Shown piece by piece: positions 37,572 through 50,758 of a DNA stretch of 64,000 nucleotides. Within the stretch, counting starts at the first letter, position 1; every line of letters begins with the position of its first letter. The translations under genes were made by a program, and so were the position numbers. A model generated the notes under the pieces. That model did not search any database and was not told the origin of the DNA. It saw nothing but the letters and a program-made list of their open reading frames with translations. Origin of the DNA: Parietaria judaica (lineage: Eukaryota > Streptophyta > Magnoliopsida > Rosales > Urticaceae); assembly GCA_954871525.1 (NCBI GenBank), contig OX940864.1, forward strand, positions 5,078,001 to 5,142,000, read 5' to 3'.

Positions 37572-40355
37572 TTAGGTCGTAAACAATGTAAAATAAACAA
37601 ATGCCATAGGAAATGCTATAGAATTTCGAATGGCATTTTTCGTCAACAATTTAATCCTTGCATATTTTTGCTTGAGAACTCTTTTTATATTCAAATTCCA
37701 ATATATAAGCCCTAAAATCATTATTTTTTCAATTGGTTCGAAATTTAAGGTTGTAAAAAATGTAAAATAAAGAAATGCTATAGAAAATGCTATAGCATTT
37801 CCTATGGCATTTCTCGTCAACAATTTAATCCTTGCAAATTTTTGCATGAGAACTCTTGTTATATTCATATTCCAATGTATAAGCCCTAAAATCATTATTT
37901 TTTCAATTGGTTCGAAATTTAAGGTTGTAAAAAATGTAAAATAAAGAAATGCTATAGAAAATGCTATAGCATTTCCTATGGCATTTCTCGTCAACAATTT
38001 AATCCTTGCGTTTTTTTGCATGAGAACTCTTGTTATATTCAAATTCCAATGTATAAACCCTAAAATCATTATTTTTTCAATTGGTTCGAAATTTAAGGTT
38101 GTAAAAAATGTAAAATAAAGAAATGCTATAGAAAATGCTATAGCATTTCCTATGGCATTTCTCGTCAACAATTTAATCCTTCCGTATTTTTGCATGAGAA
38201 CTCTTATTATATTCAAATTCCAATGTATAAGACCTAAAATCAATATTTTTTCAATTGGTTCGAAATTTAAGGTTGTAAAAAGTGTAAAATTAAGAAATGC
38301 TATAGAAAATACTATAGCATTTCATATGGCATTTCTCGTCAACAATTTAATCCTTGCGTATTTTTGCATGAGAACTCTTGTTATATTCATATTCCAACGT
38401 ATAAGCCCTAAAATCATTATTTTTTCAATTGGTTCGAAATTTAAGGTTGTAAAAAATGTAAAATAAAGAAATGCTATAGAAAATGCTATAGCATTTCCTA
38501 TGGCATTTCTCGTCAACAATTTAATCCTTGCGTATTTTTGCATGAGAACTCTTGTTATATTCATATTCCAACGTATAAGCCCTAAAATCATTATTTTTTC
38601 AATTGGTTCAAAATTTAAGGTTGTAAAAAATGTAAAATAAAGAAATGCTATAGAAAATGCTATAGCATTTCCTATGGCATTTCTCGTCAACAATTTAATC
38701 CTTCCGTATTTTTGCATGAGAACTCTTATTATATTCAAATTCCAATGTATAAGACCTAAAATCAATATTTTTTCAATTGGTTCGAAATTTAAGGTTGTAA
38801 AAAGTTTAAAATTAAGAAATGCTATAGAAAATACTATAGCATTTCGTATGGCATTTCTCGTCAACAATTTAATCCTTGCATATTTTTGCATGAGAACTCT
38901 TGTTATATTCATATTCCAACGTATAAGCCCTAAAATCATTATTTTTTCAATTGGTTCGAAATTTAAGGTTGTAAAAAATGTAAAATAAAGAAATGCTATA
39001 GAAAATGCTATAGCATTTCCTATGGCATTTCTCGTCAACAATTTAATCCTAGCATTTTTTTGCATGAGAACTCTTGTTATATTCAAATTCCAATGTATAA
39101 GCCCTAAAATCATTATTTTTTCAATTGGTTCGAAATTTAAGGTTGTAAAAATTTTAAAATAAAGAAATGCTATAGAAAATGCTATAGCATTTCCTATGGC
39201 ATTTCTCGTCAACAATTTAATCCTTGCATATTTTTGCATGAGAACTCTTGTTATATTCAAATTCCAATGTATAAGCCCTAAAATCAATATTTTTTCAATT
39301 GGTTCGAAATTTAAGGTTGTAAAAAGTGTAAAATAAAGAAATGCTATAGAAAATGCTATAGAATTTCCTATGGCATTTCTCGTCAACAATTTAATCCTTG
39401 CGTATTTTTGCATGAGAACTCTTGTTATATTCAAATTCCAATGTATAAGCCCTAAAATCATAATTTTTTCAATTGGTTCGAAATTTTAGGTCGTAAACAA
39501 TGTAAAATAAAGAAATGCTATAGGAAATGCTATAGAATTTCGAATAGCATTTTTCGTCAACAATTTAATCCTTGCATATTTTTGCTTGAGAACTCTTGTT
39601 ATATTCAAATTCCAATTTATAAGCCCTAAAATCATTATTTTTTCAATTGGTTCGAAATTTAAGGTTGTAAAAAATGTAAAATAAAGAAATGCTATAAAAA
39701 ATGCTATAGCATTTCCTATGGCATTTCTCGTCAACAATTTAATCCTTGCATATTTTTGCATGAGAACTCTTGTTATATTCATATTCCAATGTATAAGCCC
39801 TAAAATCATTATTTTTTCAATTGGTTTGAAATTTAAGGTTGTAAAAAATGTAAAATAAAGAAATGATATAGAAAATGCTATAGCATTTCCTATGGCATTT
39901 CTCGTCAACAATTTAATCCTTGCATATTTTTGCATGAGAACTTTTGTTATATTCATATACCAATGTATAAGCCCTAAAATCATTATTTTTTCAATTGGTT
40001 CGAAATTTAAGGTTGTAAAAAATGTAAAATAAAGAAATGCTATAGAAAATGCTATAGCATTTCCTATGGCATTTCTCGTCAACAATTTAATCCATGCGTA
40101 TTTTTGCATGAGAACTCTTGTTATATTCAAATTCCAATGTATAAGACCTAAAATCAATATTTTTTCAATTGGTTCGAAATTTAAGGTTGTAAAAAGTGTA
40201 AAATTAAGAAATGCTATAGAAAATGCTATAGCATTTCATATGGCATTTCTCGTCAACAATTTAATCCTTGGGTATTTTTGCATGAGAACTCTTGTTATAT
40301 TCAAATTCCAATGTATAAGCCCTAAAATCATTATTTTTTCAATTGGTTCGAAATT
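37572..40355 (+). repeat. 2784-bp HOR (16 monomers), copy 1
   Basis: The unit is exactly 16 x 174 bp. Markers inside are 1914 and 870 bp apart (11 and 5 monomers). Homology to the next copy extends back to about 37230. Private marks shared at 2784-bp offset include ccttccgtatttttgc (38179/40963), tccaacgtataagcc (38394/41178), cctagcatttttttgc (39048/41832) and ccaatttataagcc (39610/42394). I saw few differences, such as ccaatatataag near 37705 and agtttaaaatt near 38813 in this copy only. Confidence 0.92.
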
Positions 40356-43139
40356 TTAGGTCGTAAACAATGTAAAATAAACAAATGCCATAGGAAATGC
40401 TATAGAATTTCGAATGGCATTTTTCGTCAACAATTTAATCCTTGCATATTTTTGCTTGAGAACTCTTTTTATATTCAAATTCCAATGTATAAGCCCTAAA
40501 ATCATTATTTTTTCAATTGGTTCGAAATTTAAGGTTGTAAAAAATGTAAAATAAAGAAATGCTATAGAAAATGCTATAGCATTTCCTATGGCATTTCTCG
40601 TCAACAATTTAATCCTTGCAAATTTTTGCATGAGAACTCTTGTTATATTCATATTCCAATGTATAAGCCCTAAAATCATTATTTTTTCAATTGGTTCGAA
40701 ATTTAAGGTTGTAAAAAATGTAAAATAAAGAAATGCTATAGAAAATGCTATAGCATTTCCTATGGCATTTCTCGTCAACAATTTAATCCTTGCGTTTTTT
40801 TGCATGAGAACTCTTGTTATATTCAAATTCCAATGTATAAACCCTAAAATCATTATTTTTTCAATTGGTTCGAAATTTAAGGTTGTAAAAAATGTAAAAT
40901 AAAGAAATGCTATAGAAAATGCTATAGCATTTCCTATGGCATTTCTCGTCAACAATTTAATCCTTCCGTATTTTTGCATGAGAACTCTTATTATATTCAA
41001 ATTCCAATGTATAAGACCTAAAATCAATATTTTTTCAATTGGTTCGAAATTTAAGGTTGTAAAAAGTGTAAAATTAAGAAATGCTATAGAAAATACTATA
41101 GCATTTCATATGGCATTTCTCGTCAACAATTTAATCCTTGCGTATTTTTGCATGAGAACTCTTGTTATATTCATATTCCAACGTATAAGCCCTAAAATCA
41201 TTATTTTTTCAATTGGTTCGAAATTTAAGGTTGTAAAAAATGTAAAATAAAGAAATGCTATAGAAAATGCTATAGCATTTCCTATGGCATTTCTCGTCAA
41301 CAATTTAATCCTTGCGTATTTTTGCATGAGAACTCTTGTTATATTCATATTCCAACGTATAAGCCCTAAAATCATTATTTTTTCAATTGGTTCGAAATTT
41401 AAGGTTGTAAAAAATGTAAAATAAAGAAATGCTATAGAAAATGCTATAGCATTTCCTATGGCATTTCTCGTCAACAATTTAATCCTTCCGTATTTTTGCA
41501 TGAGAACTCTTATTATATTCAAATTCCAATGTATAAGACCTAAAATCAATATTTTTTCAATTGGTTCGAAATTTAAGGTTGTAAAAAGTGTAAAATTAAG
41601 AAATGCTATAGAAAATACTATAGCATTTCGTATGGCATTTCTCGTCAACAATTTAATCCTTGCATATTTTTGCATGAGAACTCTTGTTATATTCATATTC
41701 CAACGTATAAGCCCTAAAATCATTATTTTTTCAATTGGTTCGAAATTTAAGGTTGTAAAAAATGTAAAATAAAGAAATGCTATAGAAAATGCTATAGCAT
41801 TTCCTATGGCATTTCTCGTCAACAATTTAATCCTAGCATTTTTTTGCATGAGAACTCTTGTTATATTCAAATTCCAATGTATAAGCCCTAAAATCATTAT
41901 TTTTTCAATTGGTTCGAAATTTAAGGTTGTAAAAATTTTAAAATAAAGAAATGCTATAGAAAATGCTATAGCATTTCCTATGGCATTTCTCGTCAACAAT
42001 TTAATCCTTGCATATTTTTGCATGAGAACTCTTGTTATATTCAAATTCCAATGTATAAGCCCTAAAATCAATATTTTTTCAATTGGTTCGAAATTTAAGG
42101 TTGTAAAAAGTGTAAAATAAAGAAATGCTATAGAAAATGCTATAGAATTTCCTATGGCATTTCTCGTCAACAATTTAATCCTTGCGTATTTTTGCATGAG
42201 AACTCTTGTTATATTCAAATTCCAATGTATAAGCCCTAAAATCATAATTTTTTCAATTGGTTCGAAATTTTAGGTCGTAAACAATGTAAAATAAAGAAAT
42301 GCTATAGGAAATGCTATAGAATTTCGAATAGCATTTTTCGTCAACAATTTAATCCTTGCATATTTTTGCTTGAGAACTCTTGTTATATTCAAATTCCAAT
42401 TTATAAGCCCTAAAATCATTATTTTTTCAATTGGTTCGAAATTTAAGGTTGTAAAAAATGTAAAATAAAGAAATGCTATAAAAAATGCTATAGCATTTCC
42501 TATGGCATTTCTCGTCAACAATTTAATCCTTGCATATTTTTGCATGAGAACTCTTGTTATATTCATATTCCAATGTATAAGCCCTAAAATCATTATTTTT
42601 TCAATTGGTTTGAAATTTAAGGTTGTAAAAAATGTAAAATAAAGAAATGATATAGAAAATGCTATAGCATTTCCTATGGCATTTCTCGTCAACAATTTAA
42701 TCCTTGCATATTTTTGCATGAGAACTTTTGTTATATTCATATACCAATGTATAAGCCCTAAAATCATTATTTTTTCAATTGGTTCGAAATTTAAGGTTGT
42801 AAAAAATGTAAAATAAAGAAATGCTATAGAAAATGCTATAGCATTTCCTATGGCATTTCTCGTCAACAATTTAATCCTTGCGTATTTTTGCATGAGAACT
42901 CTTGTTATATTCAAATTCCAATGTATAAGACCTAAAATCAATATTTTTTCAATTGGTTCGAAATTTAAGGTTGTAAAAAGTGTAAAATTAAGAAATGCTA
43001 TAGAAAATGCTATAGCATTTCATATGGCATTTCTCGTCAACAATTTAATCCTTGGGTATTTTTGCATGAGAACTCTTGTTATATTCAAATTCCAATGTAT
43101 AAGCCCTAAAATCATTATTTTTTCAATTGGTTCGAAATT
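40356..43139 (+). repeat. 2784-bp HOR (16 monomers), copy 2
   Basis: This is a full tandem copy with constant 2784-bp offset, so no net indel separates the copies. It keeps the aaatgccatagg dyad variant near 40384 that copy 1 has near 37600 and copy 3 lacks. By this and the catgcgtatt mark (about 37310 and 40093, absent near 42877), copies 1 and 2 are the closest pair. Confidence 0.92.
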
Positions 43140-43945
43140 TTAGGTCGTAAACAATGTAAAATAAACAAATGCTATAGGAAATGCTATAGAATTTCGAATG
43201 GCATTTTTCGTCAACAATTTAATCCTTGCATATTTTTGCTTGAGAACTCTTTTTATATTCAAATTCCAATGTATAAGCCCTAAAATCATTATTTTTTCAA
43301 TTGGTTCGAAATTTAAGGTTGTAAAAAATGTAAAATAAAGAAATGCTATAGAAAATGCTATAGCATTTCCTATGGCATTTCTCGTCAACAATTTAATCCT
43401 TGCAAATTTTTGCATGAGAACTCTTGTTATATTCATATTCCAATGTATAAGCCCTAAAATCATTATTTTTTCAATTGGTTCGAAATTTAAGGTTGTAAAA
43501 AATGTAAAATAAAGAAATGCTATAGAAAATGCTATAGCATTTCCTATGGCATTTCTCGTCAACAATTTAATCCTTGCGTTTTTTTGCATGAGAACTCTTG
43601 TTATATTCAAATTCCAATGTATAAGCCCTAAAATCATTATTTTTTCAATTGGTTCGAAATTTAAGGTTGTAAAAAATGTAAAATAAAGAAATGCTATAGA
43701 AAATGCTATAGCATTTCCTATGGCATTTCTCGTCAACAATTTAATCCTTCCGTATTTTTGCATGAGAACTCTTATTATATTCAAATTCCAATGTATAAGA
43801 CCTAAAATCAATATTTTTTCAATTGGTTCGAAATTTAAGGTTGTAAAAAGTGTAAAATTAAGAAATGCTATAGAAAATACTATAGCATTTCATATGGCAT
43901 TTCTCGTCAACAATTTAATCCTTGCGTATTTTTGCATGAGAACTC
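43140..43945 (+). repeat. 2784-bp HOR, truncated copy 3
   Basis: Alignment with copies 1 and 2 continues through ccttccgtatttttgc near 43747, then stops at about 43946, where this copy has ttcaaattccaatg instead of ttcatattccaacg. Beyond that point the array continues with D-like units. The truncation at an internal point marks the edge of the amplified 16-monomer block. Confidence 0.87.
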
Positions 43946-45229
43946 TTGTTATATTCAAATTCCAATGTATAAGCCCTAAAATCATTATTTTTTCAATTGG
44001 TTCGAAATTTTAGGTCGTAAACAATGTAAAATAAAGAAATGCTATAGGAAATGCTATAGAATTTCGAATGGCATTTTTCGTCAACAATTTAATCCTTGCA
44101 TATTTTTGCTTGAGAACTCTTGTTATATTCAAATTCCAATGTATAAGCCCTAAAATCATTATTTTTTCAATTGGTTCGAAATTTAAGGTTGTAAAAAATG
44201 TAAAATAAAGAAATGCTATAGAAAATGGTATAGCATTTCCTATGGCATTTCTCGTCAACAATTTAATCCTTGCATATTTTTGCATGAGAACTCTTGTTAT
44301 ATTCATATTCCAATGTATAAGCTCTAAAATCATTATTTTTTCAATTGGTTCGAAATTTAAGGTTGTAAAAAATGTAAAATAAAGAAATGCTATAGAAAAT
44401 GCTATAGCATTTCCTATGGCATTTCTCGTCAACAATTTAATCCTTGCGTATTTTTGCATGAGAACTCTTGTTATATTCAAATTCCAATGTATAAGCCCTA
44501 AAATCAATATTTTTTCAATTGGTTCAAAATTTAAGGTTGTAAAAAGTGTAAAATAAAGAAATGCTATAGAAAATGCTATAGCATTTCCGATGGCATTTCT
44601 CGTCAACAATTTAATCCTTGCGTATTTTTGCATGAGAACTCTTGTTATATTCAAATTCCAATGTATAACCCTAAAATCATTATTTTTTCAATTGGTTCGA
44701 AATTTTAGGTCGTAAACAATGTAAAATAAAGAAATGCTACAGGAAATGCTATAGAATTTCGAATGGCATTTTTCGTCAACAATTTAATCCTTGCATATTT
44801 TTGCTTGAGAACGCTTGTTATATTCAAATTCCAATGTATAAGCCCTAAAATTATTATTTTTTCAATTGCTTTGAAATTTAAGGTTGTAAAAAATGTAAAA
44901 TAAAGAAATGCTATAGAAAATGCTATAGCATTTCCTATGGCATTTCTCGTCAATAATTTAATCCTTGCATATTTTTGCATGAGAACTCTTGTTATATTCA
45001 TATTCCAATGTATAAGCCCTAAAATCATTATTTTTTCAATTGGTTCGAAATTTATGGTTGTAAAAAATGTAAAATAAAGAAATGCTATAGAAAATGCTAT
45101 AGCATTTCCTATGGCATTTCTCGTCAACAATTTAATCCTTGCGTATTTTTGCATGAGAACTCTTGTTATATTCAAATTCCAATGTATAAGCCCTAAAATC
45201 ATTATTTTTTCAATTGGTTCGAAATTTTA

Positions 45230-45576
45230 GGTCGTAAACAATGTAAAATAAAGAAATGCTATAGGAAAGGCTATAGAATTTCGAATGGCATTTTTCGTCA
45301 ACAATTTAATCCTTGCATATTTTTGCTTGAGAACTCTTGTTATATTCAAATTCCAAAATATAAGCCCTAAAATCATTATTTATTCAATTGCTTCGACTTT
45401 TAGGTCGTAAACAATTTAAAATAAAGAAATGCTATAGGAAATGCTATAGAATTTCCTATGGAATTTAACGCCAACAATTTGATCCTTGCATATTTTTGCA
45501 TGAGAACGCTTGTAATATTAAAATTCCAATGTATAAGCCCTAAAATCATTATTTTTTCAATTGGTTCGAAATTTAA
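45230..45576 (+). repeat. Divergent dimer cassette, copy 4 of 4 (distant)
   Basis: The pair reappears nearly 10 kb downstream in block G, with ggaaaggctatagaatttcg, tccaaaatataagcc, ttgcttcgacttttagg and aacgccaacaatttgatcc. It is again followed by a unit with the extra-t tattttttgcatg box (near 45665). It has the full aacgcc form and changes of its own (ttattcaattgc). The 2784-bp HOR block F lies between it and the other copies. Confidence 0.87.
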
Positions 45577-46795
45577 GGTTGTAAAAAATGTAAAATAAAG
45601 AAATGCTATAGAAAATGCTATAGCATTTCCTATGGCATTTCTCGCCAACAATTTAATCCTTGAATATTTTTTGCATGAGAACTCTTGTTATATTCAAATT
45701 CCAATGTATAAGCCCTAAAATCATTATTTTTTCAATTGGTTCGAAATTTAAGGTTGTAAAAAATGTAAAATAAAGAAATGCTATAGGAAATGCTATAGCA
45801 TTTCCTATGGCATTTCTCGTCAACAATTTAATCCTTGCATATTTTTGCATGAGAACTCTTGTTATATTGAAATTCCAATGTATAAGCCCTAAAATCATTA
45901 TTTTTTTCAATTGGTTCGAAATTTAAGGTTGTAAAAAGTGTAAAATAAAGAAATGCTATAGAAAATGCTATAGCATTTCCTATGGCATTTCTCGTCAACA
46001 ATTTAATCCTTGCGTATTTCTGCATGAGAACTCTTGTTATATTCAAATTCCAATGTATAAGCCCTAAAATCATTATTTTTTCAATTGGTTCGAAATTTTA
46101 GGTCGTAAACAATGTAAAATAAAGAAATGCTATAGGAAATGCTATAGAATTTCGTATGGCATTTTTCGTCAACAATTTAATCCTTGCATATTTTTGCTTG
46201 AGAAATCTTGTTATATTCAAATTCCAATGTATAAGCCCTAAAATTATTATTTTTTCAATTGGTTCGACTTTTAGGTCGTAAACAATGTTAAATAAAGAAA
46301 TGCTATAGGAAATGCTATAGAATTTCCTATGGAATTTAACGCCAACAATTTAATCCTTGCATATTTTTTCATGAGAACGCTTGTAATATTCAAATTCCAA
46401 TGTATAAGCCCTAAAATCATTATTTTTTCAATTGGTTCGAAATTTAAGGTTGTAAAAAATGTAAAATAAAGAAATGCTATAGGAAATGCTGCAGCATTTC
46501 CTATGGCATTTCTCGTCAACAATTTAATCCTTGCATATTTTTGCATGAGAACTCTTGTTATATTCAAATTGCAATGTATAAGCCCTAAAATCATTATTTT
46601 TTCAATTGGTTCGAAATTTAAGGTTGTAAAAAATGTAAAATAAAGAAATGCTATAGGAAATGCTATAGCATTTCCTATGGCATTTTTCGTCAACAATTTA
46701 ATCCTTGCATATTTTTGCATGAGAACTCTTGTTATATTCAAATTCCAATGTATAATCCCTAAAATCATTATTTTTTCAATTGGTTCGAAATTTTA

Positions 46796-46984
46796 GGTCG
46801 TAAACAATGTAAAATAAAGAAATGCTATAGGAAATGCGATAACCCTAAATGCGATAGCATTTCCTATGGCATTTCTCGTCAACAATTTAATCCTTGCATA
46901 TTTTTGCGTGAGAACTCTTGTTATATTAAAATTCCAATGTATAAGCCCTAAAATCATTATTTTTTCAATTGGTTTGAAATTTTA
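46796..46984 (+). repeat. 189-bp monomer with a 15-bp insertion in the centre of the dyad
   Basis: The marker-to-marker distance is 189 bp. The dyad centre contains a duplicated 10-mer, aaatgcgata, at 46832-46841 and 46847-46856, with accct between the copies. The insertion creates an aaccctaaa string at 46841-46849. It is the only expansion of the dyad I found, and it is followed by two standard-length marker units, so three marker units stand in a row. Confidence 0.9.
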
Positions 46985-47659
46985 GGTCGTAAACAATGTA
47001 AAATAAAGAAATGCTATAGGAAATGCTATAGCATTTCCTATGGCATTTCTCGTCAACAATTTAATCCTTGCATATTTTTGCATGAGAACTCTTGTTATAT
47101 TCAAATTCCAATGTATAAGCCCTAAAATCATTATTTTTTCAATTGGTTCAAAATTTTAGGTCGTAAACAATGTAAAATAAAGAAATGCTATAGGAAATGC
47201 TATAGAATTTCGTATGGCATTTTTCATCAACAATTTAATCCTTGCATAATTTTGCTTGAGAACTCTTGTTATATTCAAATTCCAATGTATAAGCCCTAAA
47301 ATCATTATTTTTTCAATTGGTTCGACTTTTAGGTCGTAAACAATGTAAAATAAAGAAATGCTATAGGAAATGCTATAGAATTTCCTATGGAATTTAACGT
47401 CAACAATTTAATCCTTGCATATTTTTGCATGAAAACGCTTGTAATATTAAAATTCCAATGTATAAGCCCTAAAATCATTATTTTTTCAATTGGTTCGAAA
47501 TTTAAGGTTGTAAAAAATGTAAAATAAAGAAATGCTATAGAAAATGCTATAGCATTTCCTATGGCATTTCTTGTCAACAATTTAATCCTTGCATATTTTT
47601 GCATGAGAACTCTTGTTATATTCAAACTCCAATGTATAAGATCTAAAATCATTATTTTT

Positions 47660-48690
47660 TCAATTGGTTCGAAATTTAAGGTTGTAAAAAATGTAAAATA
47701 AAGAAATGCTATAGAAAATGCTATAGCATTTCCTATGGCATTTCTCGTCAACAATTTAATCCTTGCATATTTTTGCATGAGAACTCTTGTTATATTCAAA
47801 TTCTAATGTATAAGCCCTAAAATCATTATTTTTTCAATTGGTTCGAAATTTAAGGTTGTAAAAAGTGTAAAATAAAAAAATGCTATAGAAAATGCTATAG
47901 CATTTCCTATGGCATTTCTCGTCAACAATTTAATCCTTGCGTATTTTTGCATGAGAACTCTTGTTCTATTCAAATTCCAATGTATAAGCCCTAAAATCAT
48001 TATTTTTTCAATTGGTTCAAAATTTTAGGTCGTAAACAATGTAAAATAAAGAAATGCTATAGAATTTTGTATGGCATTTTTCGTCAACAATTTAATACTT
48101 GCATATTTTTGCTTGAGAACTCTTGTTATATTCAAATTCCAATGTATAAGCCCTAAAATCATTATTTTTTCAATTGGTTCGACTTTTAGGTCGTAAACAA
48201 TGTAAAATAAAGAAATGCTATAGGTAATGCTATAGAATTTCCTATGGAATTTAACGCCAACAATTTAATCCTTGCATATTTTTGCATGAGAACGCTTGTA
48301 ATATTAAAATTCCAATGTATAAGCCCTAAAATCATTATTTTTTCAATTGGTTCCAAATTTAAGGTTGTAAAAAATGTAAAATAAAGAAATGCTATAGGAA
48401 ATGCTACAGCATTTCCTATGGCATTTCTCGTCAACAATTTAATCCTTGCATATTTTTGCATGAGAACTCTTGTTATATTCAAATTCCAATGTAAAAGCCC
48501 TAAAATCATTATTTTTTCAATTGGTTCGAAATTTAAGGTTGTAAAAAATGTAAAATAAAGAAATGCTATAGAAAATGCTACAGCATTTCCTATGGCATTA
48601 CTCGTCAACAATTTAATCCTTGCATATTTTTGCATGAGAACTCTTGTTATATTCAAATTCCAATGTATAAGCCCTAAAATCATTATTTTT
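47660..48690 (+). repeat. 1031-bp duplication, copy 1
   Basis: This six-monomer stretch recurs at a 1031-bp offset. Shared private marks are ttctaatgtataagcc (47801/48832), cttgttctattc (47961/48992), the short ctatagaattttgtatgg unit (about 48057/49088), ggtaatgctatagaa and ggttccaaattt (about 48350/49381). The length is 6 x 174 minus 13 because one unit lacks a 12-bp word and another base is lost. The outer boundaries are approximate. Confidence 0.85.
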
Positions 48691-49721
48691 TCAATTGGTT
48701 CGAAATTTAAGGTTGTAAAAAATGTAAAATAAAGAAATGCTATAGAAAATGCTATAGCATTTCCTATGGCATTTCTCGTCAACAATTTAATCCTTGCATA
48801 TTTTTGCATGAGAACTCTTGTTATATTCAAATTCTAATGTATAAGCCCTAAAATCATTATTTTTTCAATTGGTTCGAAATTTAAGGTTGTAAAAAGTGTA
48901 AAATAAAAAAATGCTATAGAAAATGCTATAGCATTTCCTATGGCATTTCTCGTCAACAATTTAATCCTTGCGTATTTTTGCATGAGAACTCTTGTTCTAT
49001 TCAAATTCCAATGTATAAGCCCTAAAATCATTATTTTTTCAATTGGTTCAAAATTTTAGGTCGTAAACAATGTAAAATAAAGAAATGCTATAGAATTTTG
49101 TATGGCATTTTTCGTCAACAATTTAATACTTGCATATTTTTGCTTGAGAACTCTTGTTATATTCAAATTCCAATGTATAAGCCCTAAAATCATTATTTTT
49201 TCAATTGGTTCGACTTTTAGGTCGTAAACAATGTAAAATAAAGAAATGCTATAGGTAATGCTATAGAATTTCCTATGGAATTTAACGCCAACAATTTAAT
49301 CCTTGCATATTTTTGCATGAGAACGCTTGTAATATTAAAATTCCAATGTATAAGCCCTAAAATCATTATTTTTTCAATTGGTTCCAAATTTAAGGTTGTA
49401 GAAAATGTAAAATAAAGAAATGCTATAGGAAATGCTACAGCATTTCCTATGGCATTTCTCGTCAACAATTAAATCCTTGCATATTTTTGCATGAGAACTC
49501 TTGTTTTATTCAAATTCCAATGTAAAAGCCCTAAAATCATTATTTTTTCAATTGGTTCGAAATTTAAGGTTGTAAAAAATGTAAAATAAAGAAATGCTAT
49601 AGAAAATGCTACAGCATTTCCTATGGCATTTCTCGTCAACAATTTAATCCTTGCATATTTTTGCATGAGAACTCTTGTTATATTCAAATTCCAATGTATA
49701 AGCCCTAAAATCATTATTTTT
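48691..49721 (+). repeat. 1031-bp duplication, copy 2
   Basis: This is the tandem partner of the preceding block. Differences are few: tttctcgtc here against ttactcgtc in copy 1 (near 48599), and gtagaaaatg near 49398. After about 49730 the sequence switches to flank-type units with ataggaaatgct, so this duplication lies at the border between core and right flank. Confidence 0.83.
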
Positions 49722-50758
49722 TCAATTGGTTCGAAATTTAAGGTTGTAAAAAATGTAAAATAAAGAAATGCTATAGGAAATGCTATAGCATTTCCTATGG
49801 CATTTCTCGTCAACAATTTAATCCTTGCATATTTTTGCATGAGAACTCTTGTTATATTCAAATTCCAATGTATAAGCCGTAAAATCATTATTTTTTCAAT
49901 TGGTTCAAAATTTAAGGTTGTAAAAAATGTAAAATAAAGAAATGCTATAGGAAATGCTATAGCATTTCCTATGGCATTTCTCATCAATAATTTAATCCTT
50001 GCATATTTTTGCATGAGAACTCTTGTTATATTCAAATTCCAATGTATAAGCCCTAAAATCATTATTTTTTCAATTGGTTCGAAGTTTAATGTTGTAAAAA
50101 ATGTAAAATAAAGAAATGCTATAGGAAATGCTATAGCATTTCCTATGGCATTTCTCGTCAACAATTTAATCCTTGCATATTTTTGTGTGAGAACTCTTGT
50201 TATATTCAAATTCCAATGTATAAGCCCTAAGATCATTATTTTTTCAATTGGTTCGAAATTTTAGGTCGTAAACAATGTAAAATAAAGAAATGCTATAGCA
50301 TTTCCTATGGCATTTCTCGTCAACAATTTAATCCTTGCATATTTTTGCATGAGAACTCTTGTTATATTCAAATTCCAATGTATAAGCCCTAAAATCATTA
50401 TTTTTTCAATTGGTTCGAAATTTAAGGTTGTAAAAAATGTTAAATAAAGAAATGCTATAGGAAATGCTATAGCATTTCGTATAGCATTTCTCGTCAACAA
50501 TTTAATTCTTGCATATTTTTGCATGAGAACTCTTGTTATATTCAAATTCCAATGTATAAGCCCTAAAATCATTATTTTTTCAATTGGTTCGAAGTTTAAT
50601 GTTGTAAAAAATGTAAAATAAAGAAATGCTATAGCATTTCCTATGGCATTTCTCGTCAACAATTTAATCCTTGCATATTTTTGCGTGAGAACTCTTGTTA
50701 TATTCAAATTCCAATGTATATGCCCTAAAATCATTATTTTTTCAATTGGTTCGAAATT

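Larger units (their letters stand above)
43946..49468 (+). repeat. Block G: mosaic of core, cassette and marker units
   Basis: This transition zone carries core-type units up to about 45.2 kb, the fourth dimer cassette, single ttaacg marker units starting at about 46274, 47332, 48189 and 49220, and three consecutive marker units between 46796 and 47331. A 162-bp-type unit with ctatagaattttgtatgg occurs near 48060 and 49090. Dyad variants include gctgcagcattt (about 46490) and gctacagcattt (about 48406). No single HOR size holds here apart from the 1031-bp duplication. Confidence 0.75.
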
